NCBI GenBank assembly: GCA_015523605.1
Contig: WAKC01000039.1
Span: 1 to 36,442, forward strand
DNA length: 36,442 nucleotides
Direction of reading: 5' to 3'
From: Candidatus Geothermarchaeota archaeon
GTDB lineage: Archaea; Thermoproteota; Nitrososphaeria; Geothermarchaeales; JDFR-13
In this document: piece after piece, positions 8,814-19,314 of the stretch
How positions within the stretch are numbered: position 1 is the first letter of the stretch
Layout of the letters: each line of letters begins with the position of its first letter
Translations under genes and position numbers: made by a program
The notes under the pieces: generated by a model
What the model saw: only the letters and a program-made list of their open reading frames with translations
Told to the model about the DNA's origin: nothing
Databases searched by the model: none

Positions 8814-9593
8814 ATGCAGAATTCTGGGATGGACAGGAACCGATATATCTTAGAGACTCACAACTTGCTCAAGAGATTTGGAGGTTTAGTCGCTGTTAAC
8901 AATGTCAGTCTTAAAGTAGAGAGGAATAAAGTGACGATGCTTATGGGCCCGAATGGAGCGGGTAAATCCACATTTGTAAATGTATGTACCGGCGTGTTAA
9001 AACCTGATGGTGGAAAAGTGATTTTCGATGGAAAAGATATAACCGGATATCCCCCCCACGAAGTTTATAGACTAGGATTCGTAAGGACCTTCCAAATACC
9101 CGAGCCCTTCATGGGGTTGACCGTATTAGAGAATGTTTTGGTAGCGCTTAAAAACCCAGGGGAACATCCTCTAAAAGCCCCCATTAAAATGTTCTGGATT
9201 AAGGAGGAGGAGAAGAATATTGAGAGGGCTTTTGAGATTTTGGAGAGTGTGGGACTTGATAATCAATGGGACCAGGTGGCCTCTTCTCTAGGTGCGGGTC
9301 AGCTGAAGATGTTAGAGGTTGCCCGTGCATTAGCCACAGATGCAAAGTTGATTGCTCTTGATGAGCCTATTGGAGGGACTGACCCAAAATATGCGGGAGA
9401 CATTCTATCATATATTAGGGGTCTGCTTGATAAGTGGGATGTGACCTTCCTACTTATTGAGCATAGGATTGACATAGCCCTTCCATATGCTGATTATGTA
9501 TATGTAATGGATAGGGGTACTCTGATTGCGGAGGGTCTGCCGGATGAGGTTGCTAATAATCCAAAGGTAATTGAAGTCTATATAGGTGAGTAG
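8814..9593 (+). CDS. livG: Branched-chain amino acid ABC transporter ATPase LivG
   Basis: Walker A GPNGAGKST, LivG-like GFVRTFQIPEPFMGLTVLENVLVA, Walker B LIALDEP, signature region LGAGQLKMLEVARALA. Confidence 0.94.
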   Translation: MQNSGMDRNRYILETHNLLKRFGGLVAVNNVSLKVERNKVTMLMGPNGAGKSTFVNVCTGVLKPDGGKVIFDGKDITGYPPHEVYRLGFVRTFQIPEPFMGLTVLENVLVALKNPGEHPLKAPIKMFWIKEEEKNIERAFEILESVGLDNQWDQVASSLGAGQLKMLEVARALATDAKLIALDEPIGGTDPKYAGDILSYIRGLLDKWDVTFLLIEHRIDIALPYADYVYVMDRGTLIAEGLPDEVANNPKVIEVYIGE

Positions 9594-9596
9594 AAT

Positions 9597-10319
9597 ATGA
9601 CGGAGAATGTACTTGAGATTCGAAACTTATACAGTGGATATGGGAAGCTCCAGGTACTATTCGATATTAATATGGATGTTAAGGAGGGTAGTATAACTGT
9701 TGTCGTTGGACCAAACGGGGCTGGAAAAACTACACTATTAAATACAATAGCAGGGCTGACAACAGTCTATAAAGGGAGTATCAAATACTATGGGGAAGAG
9801 ATTGTAGGTGTATCCCCTCATAAAATTGCGAAGATGGGTATATCATACCTTCTACAGATGAAGAATGTAGTCTCGAATCTAACGGTTAGAGAGAATCTGG
9901 TTCTAGGTGGTTATCTACTTCCTAAGGATGAGGTTGATAGGAGGATTGAAGAGGTTCTAGAGCTCTTCCCAAGGCTTAAAGAATTTATTGAGAGGAAGGC
10001 AGGTACCCTAAGCGGTGGAGAGCGTAGGATGCTTGCGATTGCAATGGCTCTCATGAGGAGACCCAAGCTTCTTCTGCTGGATGAGATGTCGACCGACTTA
10101 GCACCTATACTTGTTAAGATGATGATGAAGAAGGTTGTAGAGTTGAGGGATGAGCTTGACCTCACTATTTTATTGGTGGAGCAGAATGCGAAGCAGGCCC
10201 TAGAAATCGGTGATTATGCATATCTTCTCGTCAGTGGAGAAATTAGGTATGAAGGAGATCCAAAGGAGCTTCTTGAACATCCTGAATTCGCTCAGCTCTA
10301 TCTTGGAGTAAAGAGATAA
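9597..10319 (+). CDS. livF: Branched-chain amino acid ABC transporter ATPase LivF
   Basis: Walker A GPNGAGKTT, signature LSGGERRMLAIAMALM, Walker B LLLLDEMS, LAPILV motif. Confidence 0.94.
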   Translation: MTENVLEIRNLYSGYGKLQVLFDINMDVKEGSITVVVGPNGAGKTTLLNTIAGLTTVYKGSIKYYGEEIVGVSPHKIAKMGISYLLQMKNVVSNLTVRENLVLGGYLLPKDEVDRRIEEVLELFPRLKEFIERKAGTLSGGERRMLAIAMALMRRPKLLLLDEMSTDLAPILVKMMMKKVVELRDELDLTILLVEQNAKQALEIGDYAYLLVSGEIRYEGDPKELLEHPEFAQLYLGVKR

Positions 10320-10347
10320 ATTTATATTGTTTAGATTCATTCATCAT

Positions 10348-10356
10348 TTATATAAA
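10348..10356 (+). promoter_or_regulatory. TATA-like box for the subtilase gene, implying a leaderless transcript
   Basis: TTTATATAA starting 26 nt upstream of the ATG at 10374, with no SD between. Confidence 0.5.
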
Positions 10357-10373
10357 AATAAGAGTGGTTTCTA

Positions 10374-13300
10374 ATGAGGTCGAAATATTTTGCTATATTA
10401 GTTGTGATTATACTTCAGGTTTTACTTATTGGACCTGCAGTATCTACATCAAATGACAACTCTTTAGACGGATTGAGATTTGATGAGATAGGTAATGGTC
10501 CTGGGTATGCAATTATAGTTGTTGATGACAAGCCTTACATAGCCTTTGCACCACATCTGCTTTATCCGCTGGATTATATCGATAGTGTAAATATTGATGA
10601 TCTGAAGGTAGGCCTATTAGATCCTAGGGATATTGCCAATGAAAAGGTTAACTTGATAGTAGAGTATACATCTGATACTGAGAAGGAGTATCTTATAGAA
10701 AATATACTAGATATGGGAGGTAAAATCAACTTTGTCTATAAGTACTTGCCGTTCATAGCATTTGAGATAGAGGTTGGTAAGGTTGGTGATCTTATAAAGA
10801 GTTATGAACCGATGTATTTTAGCGTTGACTATAGGGTTGAGCTAAATCTGAATGAGAGTGTTGGGATGATAGTAGATTTTGATAGGCTAGCGGTTTTAGA
10901 GGCTAAACTAGCTGTAAAGATAGATGGCTCAGGAATTAAGATAGCAATTTTAGATACTGGTATTGACTGGACTCATCCAGACTTCTTCTTCCCAAATGGG
11001 ACCTCGAAGATTGTCTATAACGTTTCCATGGTGCCCGATGAAGATCCATATGACTATTATGGACACGGTACACATGTTGCAGGTATAGCCGCTGGAACTG
11101 GATTGGCAAGTAATGGAGTGTTCAAGGGCGTGGCCCCTGGAGCTCTACTAATGAATATAAAGGTATTGAGTAGTCAGGGATTTGGATTGACGAGCTGGAT
11201 TATAGCTGGTATTGAGGAGGCTGTGGCTAATGGGGCTGATGTAATCAACCTAAGCCTAGGAGGTGGATTAAACGGAGATGGTAGTGACCCACTTAGCAAG
11301 GCCGTCGACTGGGCGGTACAACAAGGTGTAGTTGTAGTTGCCGCCGCTGGTAACGATGGACCTAATTATGGGAGTTTAGGGAGCCCGGGAGTATCTACAT
11401 TGGCTATTACTGTTGGTGCGGTTGATAAGAATGGAGAGATTGCAGATTTCAGTAGTAGAGGACCAACTGGAGATTTGAGGGTTAAACCTGATGTATTAGC
11501 TCCTGGTGTGGATATCATAGCACCACTTGCTAAAGATAGTCTTCTTGAACGTGTGTTGGGCGACTCCCGTATAGAGGGGTCTGGCGGCGACTACATATCG
11601 TTAAGTGGTACCAGCATGGCCACACCTCATGTTGCCGGTGTCGCCGCGTTGATACTCCAGGTAAGGCCTGACATGAGTGCCCTGGATGTCAAGAATCTAA
11701 TAGTATCAACTGCTGATCCAATTGATTCAGATATTTTCTCATATGGAGCGGGTCTGGTTAATGCTGTCGACGCCTTAAATGCATCCCTCCTCTTCAAAAA
11801 TGTAAGTTTCAATGTTAACATGAGGAAAGTCTTTAGCAATACATATACCACTAATATAACGGTATTAGACTTGGATGGCCAACCCACTAATTTGTATGTC
11901 AAGAATATATCTATGACTGGATTTTATAATCCGGGATTCAACCTAACTTCATCAGTAAATGTAGATGTAATTGACTTGAATGCAACAGTAAAAAGGATAT
12001 CTATTGAGATTCCAATTGTAACCGATCAAGACCTGTATATGGGCCGTATAATATTTGGAACTTCGGATAATGAGGAGTATCAACTTATATTTACAGCCTA
12101 TAGACTCTTCGATGTATATCTAAACACTACATATAACGGCGAGGTATACTTCACCTTCTTCATAGCATATGACTCGGTGAATCCGGATAGATGGATCCTA
12201 CCGACGGGAGGAAGGATAGCAAGTGATGGAGAAGCATATTCCCTATGGTTTAAACTCCCATATGGAACATACAAGTTTATAGGGGTCTCGATAAACTCAT
12301 TCATGTCTGAAGATCTGCTTGAGGGACCGGTAACACTTATCTCTCGTGAGATTCAGCTAGATAGGGATGTGATCCAAACTATAGAGGTAAGTGGGTTTAG
12401 AAAAGTTACTTTACCAGTTAAGTATCGTGGGAATGATTTGGTGCCTATAGGGCATCTTTATGGATTATACACGCCCCAGAGGGATGTTGCAACTATTTAT
12501 CAGTATGGAGTATGGAATGTATCGGCAGATTATGAAATGTATGTATCTCTAGAAACTAATGATAAAATATATTTAAATATTCAGTATCTCCAAGTTCCAT
12601 ATAATGTGTCTGGATGGAATTATACCGAGATCCTTGACTACGCCACTACATATATAGACTCTTCATGGATTATCTCCCAGGCTTCACGTTCCCTCTTATT
12701 CCCAAGACTAACCTCATTCACATTAGATACTGGCTCTCAGGCGGGTAACGAGTCATATCTAGGTGGATTTGCAGTCTTCCCACCCCATCAGAGCTTTACA
12801 TTCCTAGTGCTTGGACCTGCATATCAAGGTGCAAGCTATAAACTTCTAGTCTCGGAAGACACTCAGATAGCGGGAGAGACAGAGAGTAAATATTTCCTAA
12901 CCTTCAATTCAAATGGATCCATATCTAGCTTAAGTGTCTTAGATACTTCCGCCACATCAAAGTCTTTAAGTCCAGCGACTCCGCCATATTTCCTCTACCA
13001 TAGAGTTGAGAAGAAGAGGATAGCTGGAGGACCAGCTATGAATATCACAACTTTCCTACTCTCGGATTTGGATCCTGTCCAGATGCCAGGGCCATACACG
13101 ACGGAGTATAAATTGATTTATAATGGAAGTGTTGTGGATAGAGATGTCTCTACAGGCTTGCCAATAGTAGGTTTCGATAATCTCAGGGATCTCGAACTAC
13201 CATACTATTTAATCGTGAATATGTCAAATACCAGAATGAATCTATTCTCAGATATCGATACAGTATTCTTCATCAATAGTTCCCAGCCCGATCCAGAACC

Positions 13301-15038
13301 GCCAATACTTTATGGGCTATATTCATACTTTATGGGAGATGTCATAGACTTTAGTTTATCCATCCTAGAGGGATTTGAACTTGAGAGGTTTGCAGTTTAC
13401 GTCTCTTGGGATGGGAGAGTGTTCAGAGAGGTAACCCCTAGATTGGAGAGTACAGAGGCATTAAGTACATACAATAGGTATAACTATCAGTTTTCAGTTC
13501 CTATTGAGGGTACAAGACTAGATATTAAACTCTTCTATATGGATTGGTATGGAAACTATGTGGAAACGGTATATAGGAATGTATATGTTAGGCAGATAGA
13601 TAGATACGATTTATTCCCAGAATTTGATGTATATCCGAGACTTCTGAGTGGGGATAAAACATTTAAGATTGAAGTATCTTCAGAAGGCGACTATTTATAT
13701 GGAGTTAGTCTATATATCAACGCTAGCCCAGTAATCAATATTCCGGTAAAAGGTGGTCAGGAGGTATTCCAGTTCTCAAAGGAGTTGTTAGGGGCTTCTC
13801 AGTATGACGTTGTTAGATTCAACGTTTTACTTTCTACATCTCCATATGTGCCTGAATTGGAGAAGAGGATTGGATTCCAAGTTGTATACACCAAATATGT
13901 GGTAAATTATACAGTCGCTAAGGATAGATTCAGTTTGGATGAGGTTGGACAGATAGAATTCAGCGTTTCATATCTACATAATGGTTCTCCCGCTAGTCCT
14001 GTAGAGCTAATAGTGAATGGATCGACATATCGGGTGGAGGATGGAAGACTAGTGATTAACGCCTCTATGGATTCACCGGGAACTTTGGTATACTATGTGG
14101 AAGACGCTAGATATGTTGATAAATATATTAACGTGACAGATTCTATATTACCCGTTGAACCGGCTAAATTAGTGTTTGACTCTATAGATGTATCATACCT
14201 TGGTGAGGATAGTTATAGGGTTGACGTTACAGATAGCGTCAGTATTAGATATGTGTTTAAGCATATGCTCGATTCGACAAGTGTTAAGGGATATCTGGAG
14301 TATATGTTGAATGACGAGGTTAGGAGGGTAGATTTAATCGACGGTGAAGCGACTATAACAGTATCTTCAGATGATGTAGGTAGGTACGAGGTCAGGCCAT
14401 TAAGAGTTGTAGATACTGAATATAATATAACCAGTGACTTATCTGATAGTCCAGCTATAGAGGTGGTCTTTGATAAGGTTGTTATAGAGTTGTCGACTGA
14501 TTACGAGGTTGTACAGGTAGGCCGTGAAATAAACATATACGTTAATGCATACTATGCCTATGACGGGACACCGTTTGATGGTCAAGTCTTTATAGAGCCA
14601 TTCCCCTATACAAAGGCCTCCCCTGGAGAGCTCGTCTTCAAAGTCTCTGGAATAGTTGATAATAAATATGGATTGACGAGCTTCATATCCAACGAGATTG
14701 AGGTATACTTTGACGAACTTGATATAAGAACTGTGGTAGAACCTTCACTAGGAAGGGTTAAGGTGACGATCGATGTCTATTTAAAGAATCTCGGGAGACC
14801 GGTGGATATCTACAAGATAAATGGTGTGGAGTATAGTGGGACATTTACAGAGGAGATTGGCGGCTTCATGATACAGTTTGAGAAGACCTATACAGTTTCT
14901 GTTCCAGGCTTCGATGATGTAACGATTGATGTACAGACTATGAACATGTACAACTTGGGTGTATTGGTGGGTGGAGTTCTGGTTGTGGCTGTAATTGCCT
15001 TGGTAATATTAAAGAGGTTTAGAGGATCGCGGGCCTAA
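10374..15038 (+). CDS. Secreted, C-terminally membrane-anchored subtilisin-like (S8) serine protease, 1554 aa
   Basis: Signal peptide; catalytic triad motifs ILDTGIDWTHPD, YGHGTHVAGIAAG, SGTSMATPHVAG; long beta-rich C-terminal region; terminal TM LGVLVGGVLVVAVIALVILKRFR. Confidence 0.96.
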   Translation: MRSKYFAILVVIILQVLLIGPAVSTSNDNSLDGLRFDEIGNGPGYAIIVVDDKPYIAFAPHLLYPLDYIDSVNIDDLKVGLLDPRDIANEKVNLIVEYTSDTEKEYLIENILDMGGKINFVYKYLPFIAFEIEVGKVGDLIKSYEPMYFSVDYRVELNLNESVGMIVDFDRLAVLEAKLAVKIDGSGIKIAILDTGIDWTHPDFFFPNGTSKIVYNVSMVPDEDPYDYYGHGTHVAGIAAGTGLASNGVFKGVAPGALLMNIKVLSSQGFGLTSWIIAGIEEAVANGADVINLSLGGGLNGDGSDPLSKAVDWAVQQGVVVVAAAGNDGPNYGSLGSPGVSTLAITVGAVDKNGEIADFSSRGPTGDLRVKPDVLAPGVDIIAPLAKDSLLERVLGDSRIEGSGGDYISLSGTSMATPHVAGVAALILQVRPDMSALDVKNLIVSTADPIDSDIFSYGAGLVNAVDALNASLLFKNVSFNVNMRKVFSNTYTTNITVLDLDGQPTNLYVKNISMTGFYNPGFNLTSSVNVDVIDLNATVKRISIEIPIVTDQDLYMGRIIFGTSDNEEYQLIFTAYRLFDVYLNTTYNGEVYFTFFIAYDSVNPDRWILPTGGRIASDGEAYSLWFKLPYGTYKFIGVSINSFMSEDLLEGPVTLISREIQLDRDVIQTIEVSGFRKVTLPVKYRGNDLVPIGHLYGLYTPQRDVATIYQYGVWNVSADYEMYVSLETNDKIYLNIQYLQVPYNVSGWNYTEILDYATTYIDSSWIISQASRSLLFPRLTSFTLDTGSQAGNESYLGGFAVFPPHQSFTFLVLGPAYQGASYKLLVSEDTQIAGETESKYFLTFNSNGSISSLSVLDTSATSKSLSPATPPYFLYHRVEKKRIAGGPAMNITTFLLSDLDPVQMPGPYTTEYKLIYNGSVVDRDVSTGLPIVGFDNLRDLELPYYLIVNMSNTRMNLFSDIDTVFFINSSQPDPEPPILYGLYSYFMGDVIDFSLSILEGFELERFAVYVSWDGRVFREVTPRLESTEALSTYNRYNYQFSVPIEGTRLDIKLFYMDWYGNYVETVYRNVYVRQIDRYDLFPEFDVYPRLLSGDKTFKIEVSSEGDYLYGVSLYINASPVINIPVKGGQEVFQFSKELLGASQYDVVRFNVLLSTSPYVPELEKRIGFQVVYTKYVVNYTVAKDRFSLDEVGQIEFSVSYLHNGSPASPVELIVNGSTYRVEDGRLVINASMDSPGTLVYYVEDARYVDKYINVTDSILPVEPAKLVFDSIDVSYLGEDSYRVDVTDSVSIRYVFKHMLDSTSVKGYLEYMLNDEVRRVDLIDGEATITVSSDDVGRYEVRPLRVVDTEYNITSDLSDSPAIEVVFDKVVIELSTDYEVVQVGREINIYVNAYYAYDGTPFDGQVFIEPFPYTKASPGELVFKVSGIVDNKYGLTSFISNEIEVYFDELDIRTVVEPSLGRVKVTIDVYLKNLGRPVDIYKINGVEYSGTFTEEIGGFMIQFEKTYTVSVPGFDDVTIDVQTMNMYNLGVLVGGVLVVAVIALVILKRFRGSRA

Positions 15039-15294
15039 TGCCTAGGGTTATTTCAATCTCTCTCCACCTTATTTTTTTCTCGTAGTATCCCGGCTCTCTA
15101 TAGAGATATACGTAAGTTATCTTTAGGTCTTTCAGAAGCTTTTTAATGATATTCTTCAGGTCTTCCTCCCTTAGATCCTCACTATATACGAAAATCTCAA
15201 CTCCATAGTCAATATCCAGATCCAACTCCTCTATTAACTTCAATACCTCCCGCTTAATTGTGTTAGCAAGTTCATCTATAGAGTATGTATTCAT
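15019..15294 (-). CDS. Small conserved-looking hypothetical protein, 91 aa
   Basis: ORF 4 nt downstream of the NUDIX gene on the same strand; 3' end overlaps the convergent subtilase gene by 20 nt; charged alpha/beta composition. Confidence 0.65.
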   Translation of the reverse strand: MNTYSIDELANTIKREVLKLIEELDLDIDYGVEIFVYSEDLREEDLKNIIKKLLKDLKITYVYLYREPGYYEKKIRWREIEITLGIRPAIL

Positions 15295-15298
15295 CTTC

Positions 15299-15787
15299 TT
15301 AGAAGTAGTATGTCTCCAGAAACTTTTTTAATATTCTATATGTCATACCCCATATAACGATTTTACCTATTTTGAAACAGTCAACCTCTCTAACCTCATT
15401 CCTCATCCTTATAAGCCTTAGGCATCTCCCCTTTACAAGGTTGTAGGGAGATATCCAGAATATACCGTCTATCTCATCACCCTGGAAAGTCTCTATCCTA
15501 TCATCTACCCAGAAGTTATAGGCATATACCCTATAATTGGGAAATGATAGTGGACTGAATACACCTATTAATATCGGCTCCTGACAATACCTATCAAGCC
15601 TTATACCAACCTCTTCATACACCTCTCTAACAACTGTATCGAGTAGATCTCTATCGGTATCTATTCTTCTCCCCCCTGGGAATGCAATATCTCCAGACCA
15701 AGGGTCGTTGGGATTTTCCCGTCTACGTATAAAGAGTATTTCATCCCTCCTCGTAGATATAACAGCTACGGCGGCGTACCTCCTCAT
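15299..15787 (-). CDS. NUDIX hydrolase, CoA pyrophosphatase-like
   Basis: SGDIAFPGGRRIDTDRDLLDTVVREVYEEVGI matches the NudL-type box (FPGG...D...REx2EEvGi). Confidence 0.88.
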   Translation of the reverse strand: MRRYAAVAVISTRRDEILFIRRRENPNDPWSGDIAFPGGRRIDTDRDLLDTVVREVYEEVGIRLDRYCQEPILIGVFSPLSFPNYRVYAYNFWVDDRIETFQGDEIDGIFWISPYNLVKGRCLRLIRMRNEVREVDCFKIGKIVIWGMTYRILKKFLETYYF

Positions 15788-15874
15788 TCAAATATTTAAA
15801 ATGTTTTTGCATTGGTAATAAATTGGGCTATGGTTCTCTGTAAATACTTTTTATATTGTGATAGGTAATCCAAG

Positions 15875-15891
15875 ACATATTTTTAATATGT
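15875..15891. repeat. 7-bp perfect inverted repeat ACATATT-TTT-AATATGT in a divergent promoter region
   Basis: ACATATT 15875-15881, AATATGT 15885-15891, between the NUDIX and geranylgeranyl reductase genes. Confidence 0.5.
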
Positions 15892-15930
15892 AACAATATA
15901 TAATTTACTCTATCTAAACGGTGTATAGTT

Positions 15931-17370
15931 ATGGGTAAATCCAAGGATTTCGATGTGGTTGTGGCTGGAGCTGGTACAGCCGGTATGACTGCTGCTTATC
16001 TCCTTGCTTCTAAAGGATTGTCCGTAGCATTGGTCGATAGGAGAAGGAAGGAGGATATTGGTGACAAGATATGTGGAGACGCTATAGCCGCACATCACTT
16101 CACCTCCACAGGTCTACCACATCCTACAGATAAAGTGGTAAGGGCTTATGTAAAGGGTATAAAGGTGTATCCAAGGGATATGAGGTATAGCATCTCCGTT
16201 GCCACTACAGAAGGTGGATATGTAGTTGATAGACATGGGTGGGGGCAGGAACTCCTTGGATATGCTCTTGAGAAGGGTGTCGAGCTATATAGCGACTCCA
16301 TTGTACAGGACCTAGTTTTAGAGGATGGATACGCAAAGGGAGTAAAGATTTTCAATCGGTCTTTAAAGGAGTCGATGACTCTAAACGGGAAAATAATTGT
16401 AGATGCAACTGGATATTCATCGATTTTAATTAGGAAGGCTCCAGAGGCTTGGGGTATCGAGAAGGATATTCTTGATAGGGATGTCATCAATGCTTATCGT
16501 GAGGTTGTCAAGCTTAAAAAGAGGTTTGACGATGTGGATTATGTCCATTTACATTTCATTAGCGAGTACGCACCCACTGGATATGTGTGGCTCTTCCCAT
16601 GGGATAGAGATGGATATATGTTAAATATTGGTAACGGTGTTATGCCACATAGGGATATTCCAAAGCCACATCTCCTAATGGAAAGATATATTAGAGAAGT
16701 CTTCCCCGACCTTTTAAGGGATAGGGAGATCATAAAGAAGGGTACCTGGAACATCCCTAATAGGAGGCCGAGGCACGTCTTCGTAGGGAATGGCTTCGCC
16801 GCTGTGGGGGATTCAGCCATTATGATTGACCCTGCTACTGCAGAAGGTATAGGATATGGGTTATATGGTGCCTACCTCCTTTCCAAATATATACCTGAGG
16901 CCCTCGAGGCTGGAGACTATAGCCAGGATATGCTATGGAAATATCAACATGCGTATATGACGAGTCCATATGGTTTGAGACAGGCAAGACTAGATGTATT
17001 TAGGCATTTGATGCAGGCTTATAGCGATGCCGACTATGAATTTGTAATTAAACATGGTATATTGACGGGTAAAGACGTGTCTAAGGCGAGGGATGAAGAC
17101 GATATTATAAACTCATTTGACAAGGCTTTGAGAGTTTTGAAGTCGGTTGTCCATGGGAAGCTATCGATAATCAAAGATCTGGATTATACGTTGAAGGTAA
17201 TGAAGACAGTCAAATCCCTTTATCTTAACTATCCTGAGTCTAAGGATGGTATTAAGGAGTGGTCTATGAAGGTCGACGGAATATTTGCAGAGCTGAGGAA
17301 TAGGTTCAGACCATATGTACCTCCAGGGCTTATGGAGAGGACTAATAAAGCTTTCCAGACGACTGGTTGA
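15931..17370 (+). CDS. Geranylgeranyl reductase family FAD-dependent oxidoreductase
   Basis: VVVAGAGTAGMTAAYLLASKGLSVALVDRR FAD-binding motif; GDKICGDA; AAVGDSAIMIDPATAEGIGYGLYGAYL. Confidence 0.9.
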   Translation: MGKSKDFDVVVAGAGTAGMTAAYLLASKGLSVALVDRRRKEDIGDKICGDAIAAHHFTSTGLPHPTDKVVRAYVKGIKVYPRDMRYSISVATTEGGYVVDRHGWGQELLGYALEKGVELYSDSIVQDLVLEDGYAKGVKIFNRSLKESMTLNGKIIVDATGYSSILIRKAPEAWGIEKDILDRDVINAYREVVKLKKRFDDVDYVHLHFISEYAPTGYVWLFPWDRDGYMLNIGNGVMPHRDIPKPHLLMERYIREVFPDLLRDREIIKKGTWNIPNRRPRHVFVGNGFAAVGDSAIMIDPATAEGIGYGLYGAYLLSKYIPEALEAGDYSQDMLWKYQHAYMTSPYGLRQARLDVFRHLMQAYSDADYEFVIKHGILTGKDVSKARDEDDIINSFDKALRVLKSVVHGKLSIIKDLDYTLKVMKTVKSLYLNYPESKDGIKEWSMKVDGIFAELRNRFRPYVPPGLMERTNKAFQTTG

Positions 17371-19267
17371 GCCACTCTTCAACCATCTCACTCATTAGGT
17401 CAATCACCTCATTAATATCATTGAGGGTATTATACATTCTCTCCACCTCATCCTTTAAATTGTTGAATGCCCTGTCTAACAGACTATAAAGCTCTTCTTC
17501 AAGCCTCTCCCCTTCCAGAGTTATTAAACTATGTGTATTTAGATATGGATATACGGCATTATAAGCCCATTTATCACCCCTTCTAAACATATCTAGTAAT
17601 GTCTGTACCGTCTCATTGGAGAGTGTATATGCCCATCTATTTATACTCAGGTCCATAATAAGTTCCTTCGCAAGTTCCATCTTTCCATTGGAGATATAGT
17701 GTAGTATTGTTTCAATATTTCCAATTAACTCATTATAATATTCTGGGAAGTAAGTAGCATATTTCTCAGTTGGATAGTCCCTCCCCAATCTATACACCGA
17801 TTTGAATATGCTTGCTCTAACTATATTTAATAGCTTGACTATACGGCTTGAACGTCTATACCTACCTAGGATCTCAAGCCTATACTCTAAATCGATAAGT
17901 CTCTCAATAGCCTCATCTACTACCTCAATAAGATCGGACTTCCCAATTGGCTTGAGATAGTGTGGCTTCAATTTACCTCTGAAATCTCTTAGGAGCTCAC
18001 TTAATGTGTAGTGGGGATATAAATCCATATTATTAAGTAAGATGGTATATCCGAGGGCGAATCCCTCTCTAAAAACCTTCTCATCCATCAATGTTAAATC
18101 ATCCTTCTCAGTGTGGTAGTATCGTTTAAAGTAGTAGTTTCTAGCTATATGTGTAATGGTTAACCCCGTTATCCCCTTATGTATCGCTGGCCATGAATCA
18201 ACCCATAGACTAGGCATTCCACTAAGCTGTACCCCTGATGAGATATCATCATATAACTTTGAGACTATTCTAGAGATATGTAGATTCAAGTCGTAAGTAT
18301 AGTTCACACCTATAGGTAGAGCCTTTAAACCTATCAGGTCTACATTTAAAACCATTATATAGTCCTTTGGATCAACATTTGAGAAGAAGTGTTCACTCCC
18401 AATTAAATAATCGTATGAGCTACCTCGATATCCATATTCCTCTGCTGTAAAGCTTATAAATTCTATGTTATATGGGGGTTTATACTCGCTTAATAGCCGA
18501 GCCATTTCCAGGATATAAGCTAATCCGGATAGGTTATCCATTACACCGGGGTTATATCCATCGTGATGGGCTGACACCACATAGTTGAGGGGTTTATCTC
18601 CCTCTAAAAAACCTATAACATTATAGCTATATCCATTCATCGATTCACACTCAATCTTTACATATGCCTTGTGGCCTACCCGCTTTAATAGCTCCTCTGC
18701 ATCTTTCGGTCTTACAATCCCTATAACACCATCTAGCCAAGGCTCTCCATCATATAGATAATACGTGTTATCCCTATAGAGTTCTAACCCACTATCCTCT
18801 AGGTATGTAAATAAAACAGCCTTTGCACCTTTCTTAAACGCCTCTAGCGCCGGCATAACATGTGAATCGTAAATATTAAAATCTAGGTTTATGAGGACGA
18901 TCTTGCCGTTAAGGTCGTGGCTCCAATCCCCCTTACCAATATATATAAGTTCTCCATCAGCCTCTCCACCAGTGATCCCTGCAAAAGTATAGATATCGGC
19001 ATTATATCCATCGTCAACCTCGATATATCCACCTTTATATCTCCATATATCTACAGGGACTTTTTGAAGCTCGATCTTATATCCATATTCATTCAGTTTC
19101 TCAGCGATGTATTCCGCGGTCTTTACCTCCCAATTTGACCCTGCAAGCCTATATCTATCCTCCCCTCTAAATGAGAGTATCTTCTCAATATGCTTCAATA
19201 CCTCCTTAAAATCCAGTTCATCATATCCCCGCTCGAACAACTTTTTTATATCTTCCATACCAACCAC
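17342..19267 (-). CDS. M28 family zinc aminopeptidase-like protein
   Basis: VVSAHHDGYNPGVMDNLSGLAYILEMARLL, EFISFTAEEYGYRGS; PA-like insert; no signal peptide; helical C-terminal extension. Confidence 0.88.
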   Translation of the reverse strand: MVGMEDIKKLFERGYDELDFKEVLKHIEKILSFRGEDRYRLAGSNWEVKTAEYIAEKLNEYGYKIELQKVPVDIWRYKGGYIEVDDGYNADIYTFAGITGGEADGELIYIGKGDWSHDLNGKIVLINLDFNIYDSHVMPALEAFKKGAKAVLFTYLEDSGLELYRDNTYYLYDGEPWLDGVIGIVRPKDAEELLKRVGHKAYVKIECESMNGYSYNVIGFLEGDKPLNYVVSAHHDGYNPGVMDNLSGLAYILEMARLLSEYKPPYNIEFISFTAEEYGYRGSSYDYLIGSEHFFSNVDPKDYIMVLNVDLIGLKALPIGVNYTYDLNLHISRIVSKLYDDISSGVQLSGMPSLWVDSWPAIHKGITGLTITHIARNYYFKRYYHTEKDDLTLMDEKVFREGFALGYTILLNNMDLYPHYTLSELLRDFRGKLKPHYLKPIGKSDLIEVVDEAIERLIDLEYRLEILGRYRRSSRIVKLLNIVRASIFKSVYRLGRDYPTEKYATYFPEYYNELIGNIETILHYISNGKMELAKELIMDLSINRWAYTLSNETVQTLLDMFRRGDKWAYNAVYPYLNTHSLITLEGERLEEELYSLLDRAFNNLKDEVERMYNTLNDINEVIDLMSEMVEEWLNQSSGKLY

Positions 19268-19314
19268 TTGATATAATAAAAACTATATAGTGATTGTGAT
19301 TTAATTCCTTCTTT

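Noticed and set aside
15455-15480. Minus-strand GTGATGA C-box-like sequence
   Set aside because: Inside the NUDIX gene (GDEIDGIFWIS) with no correctly spaced D box.
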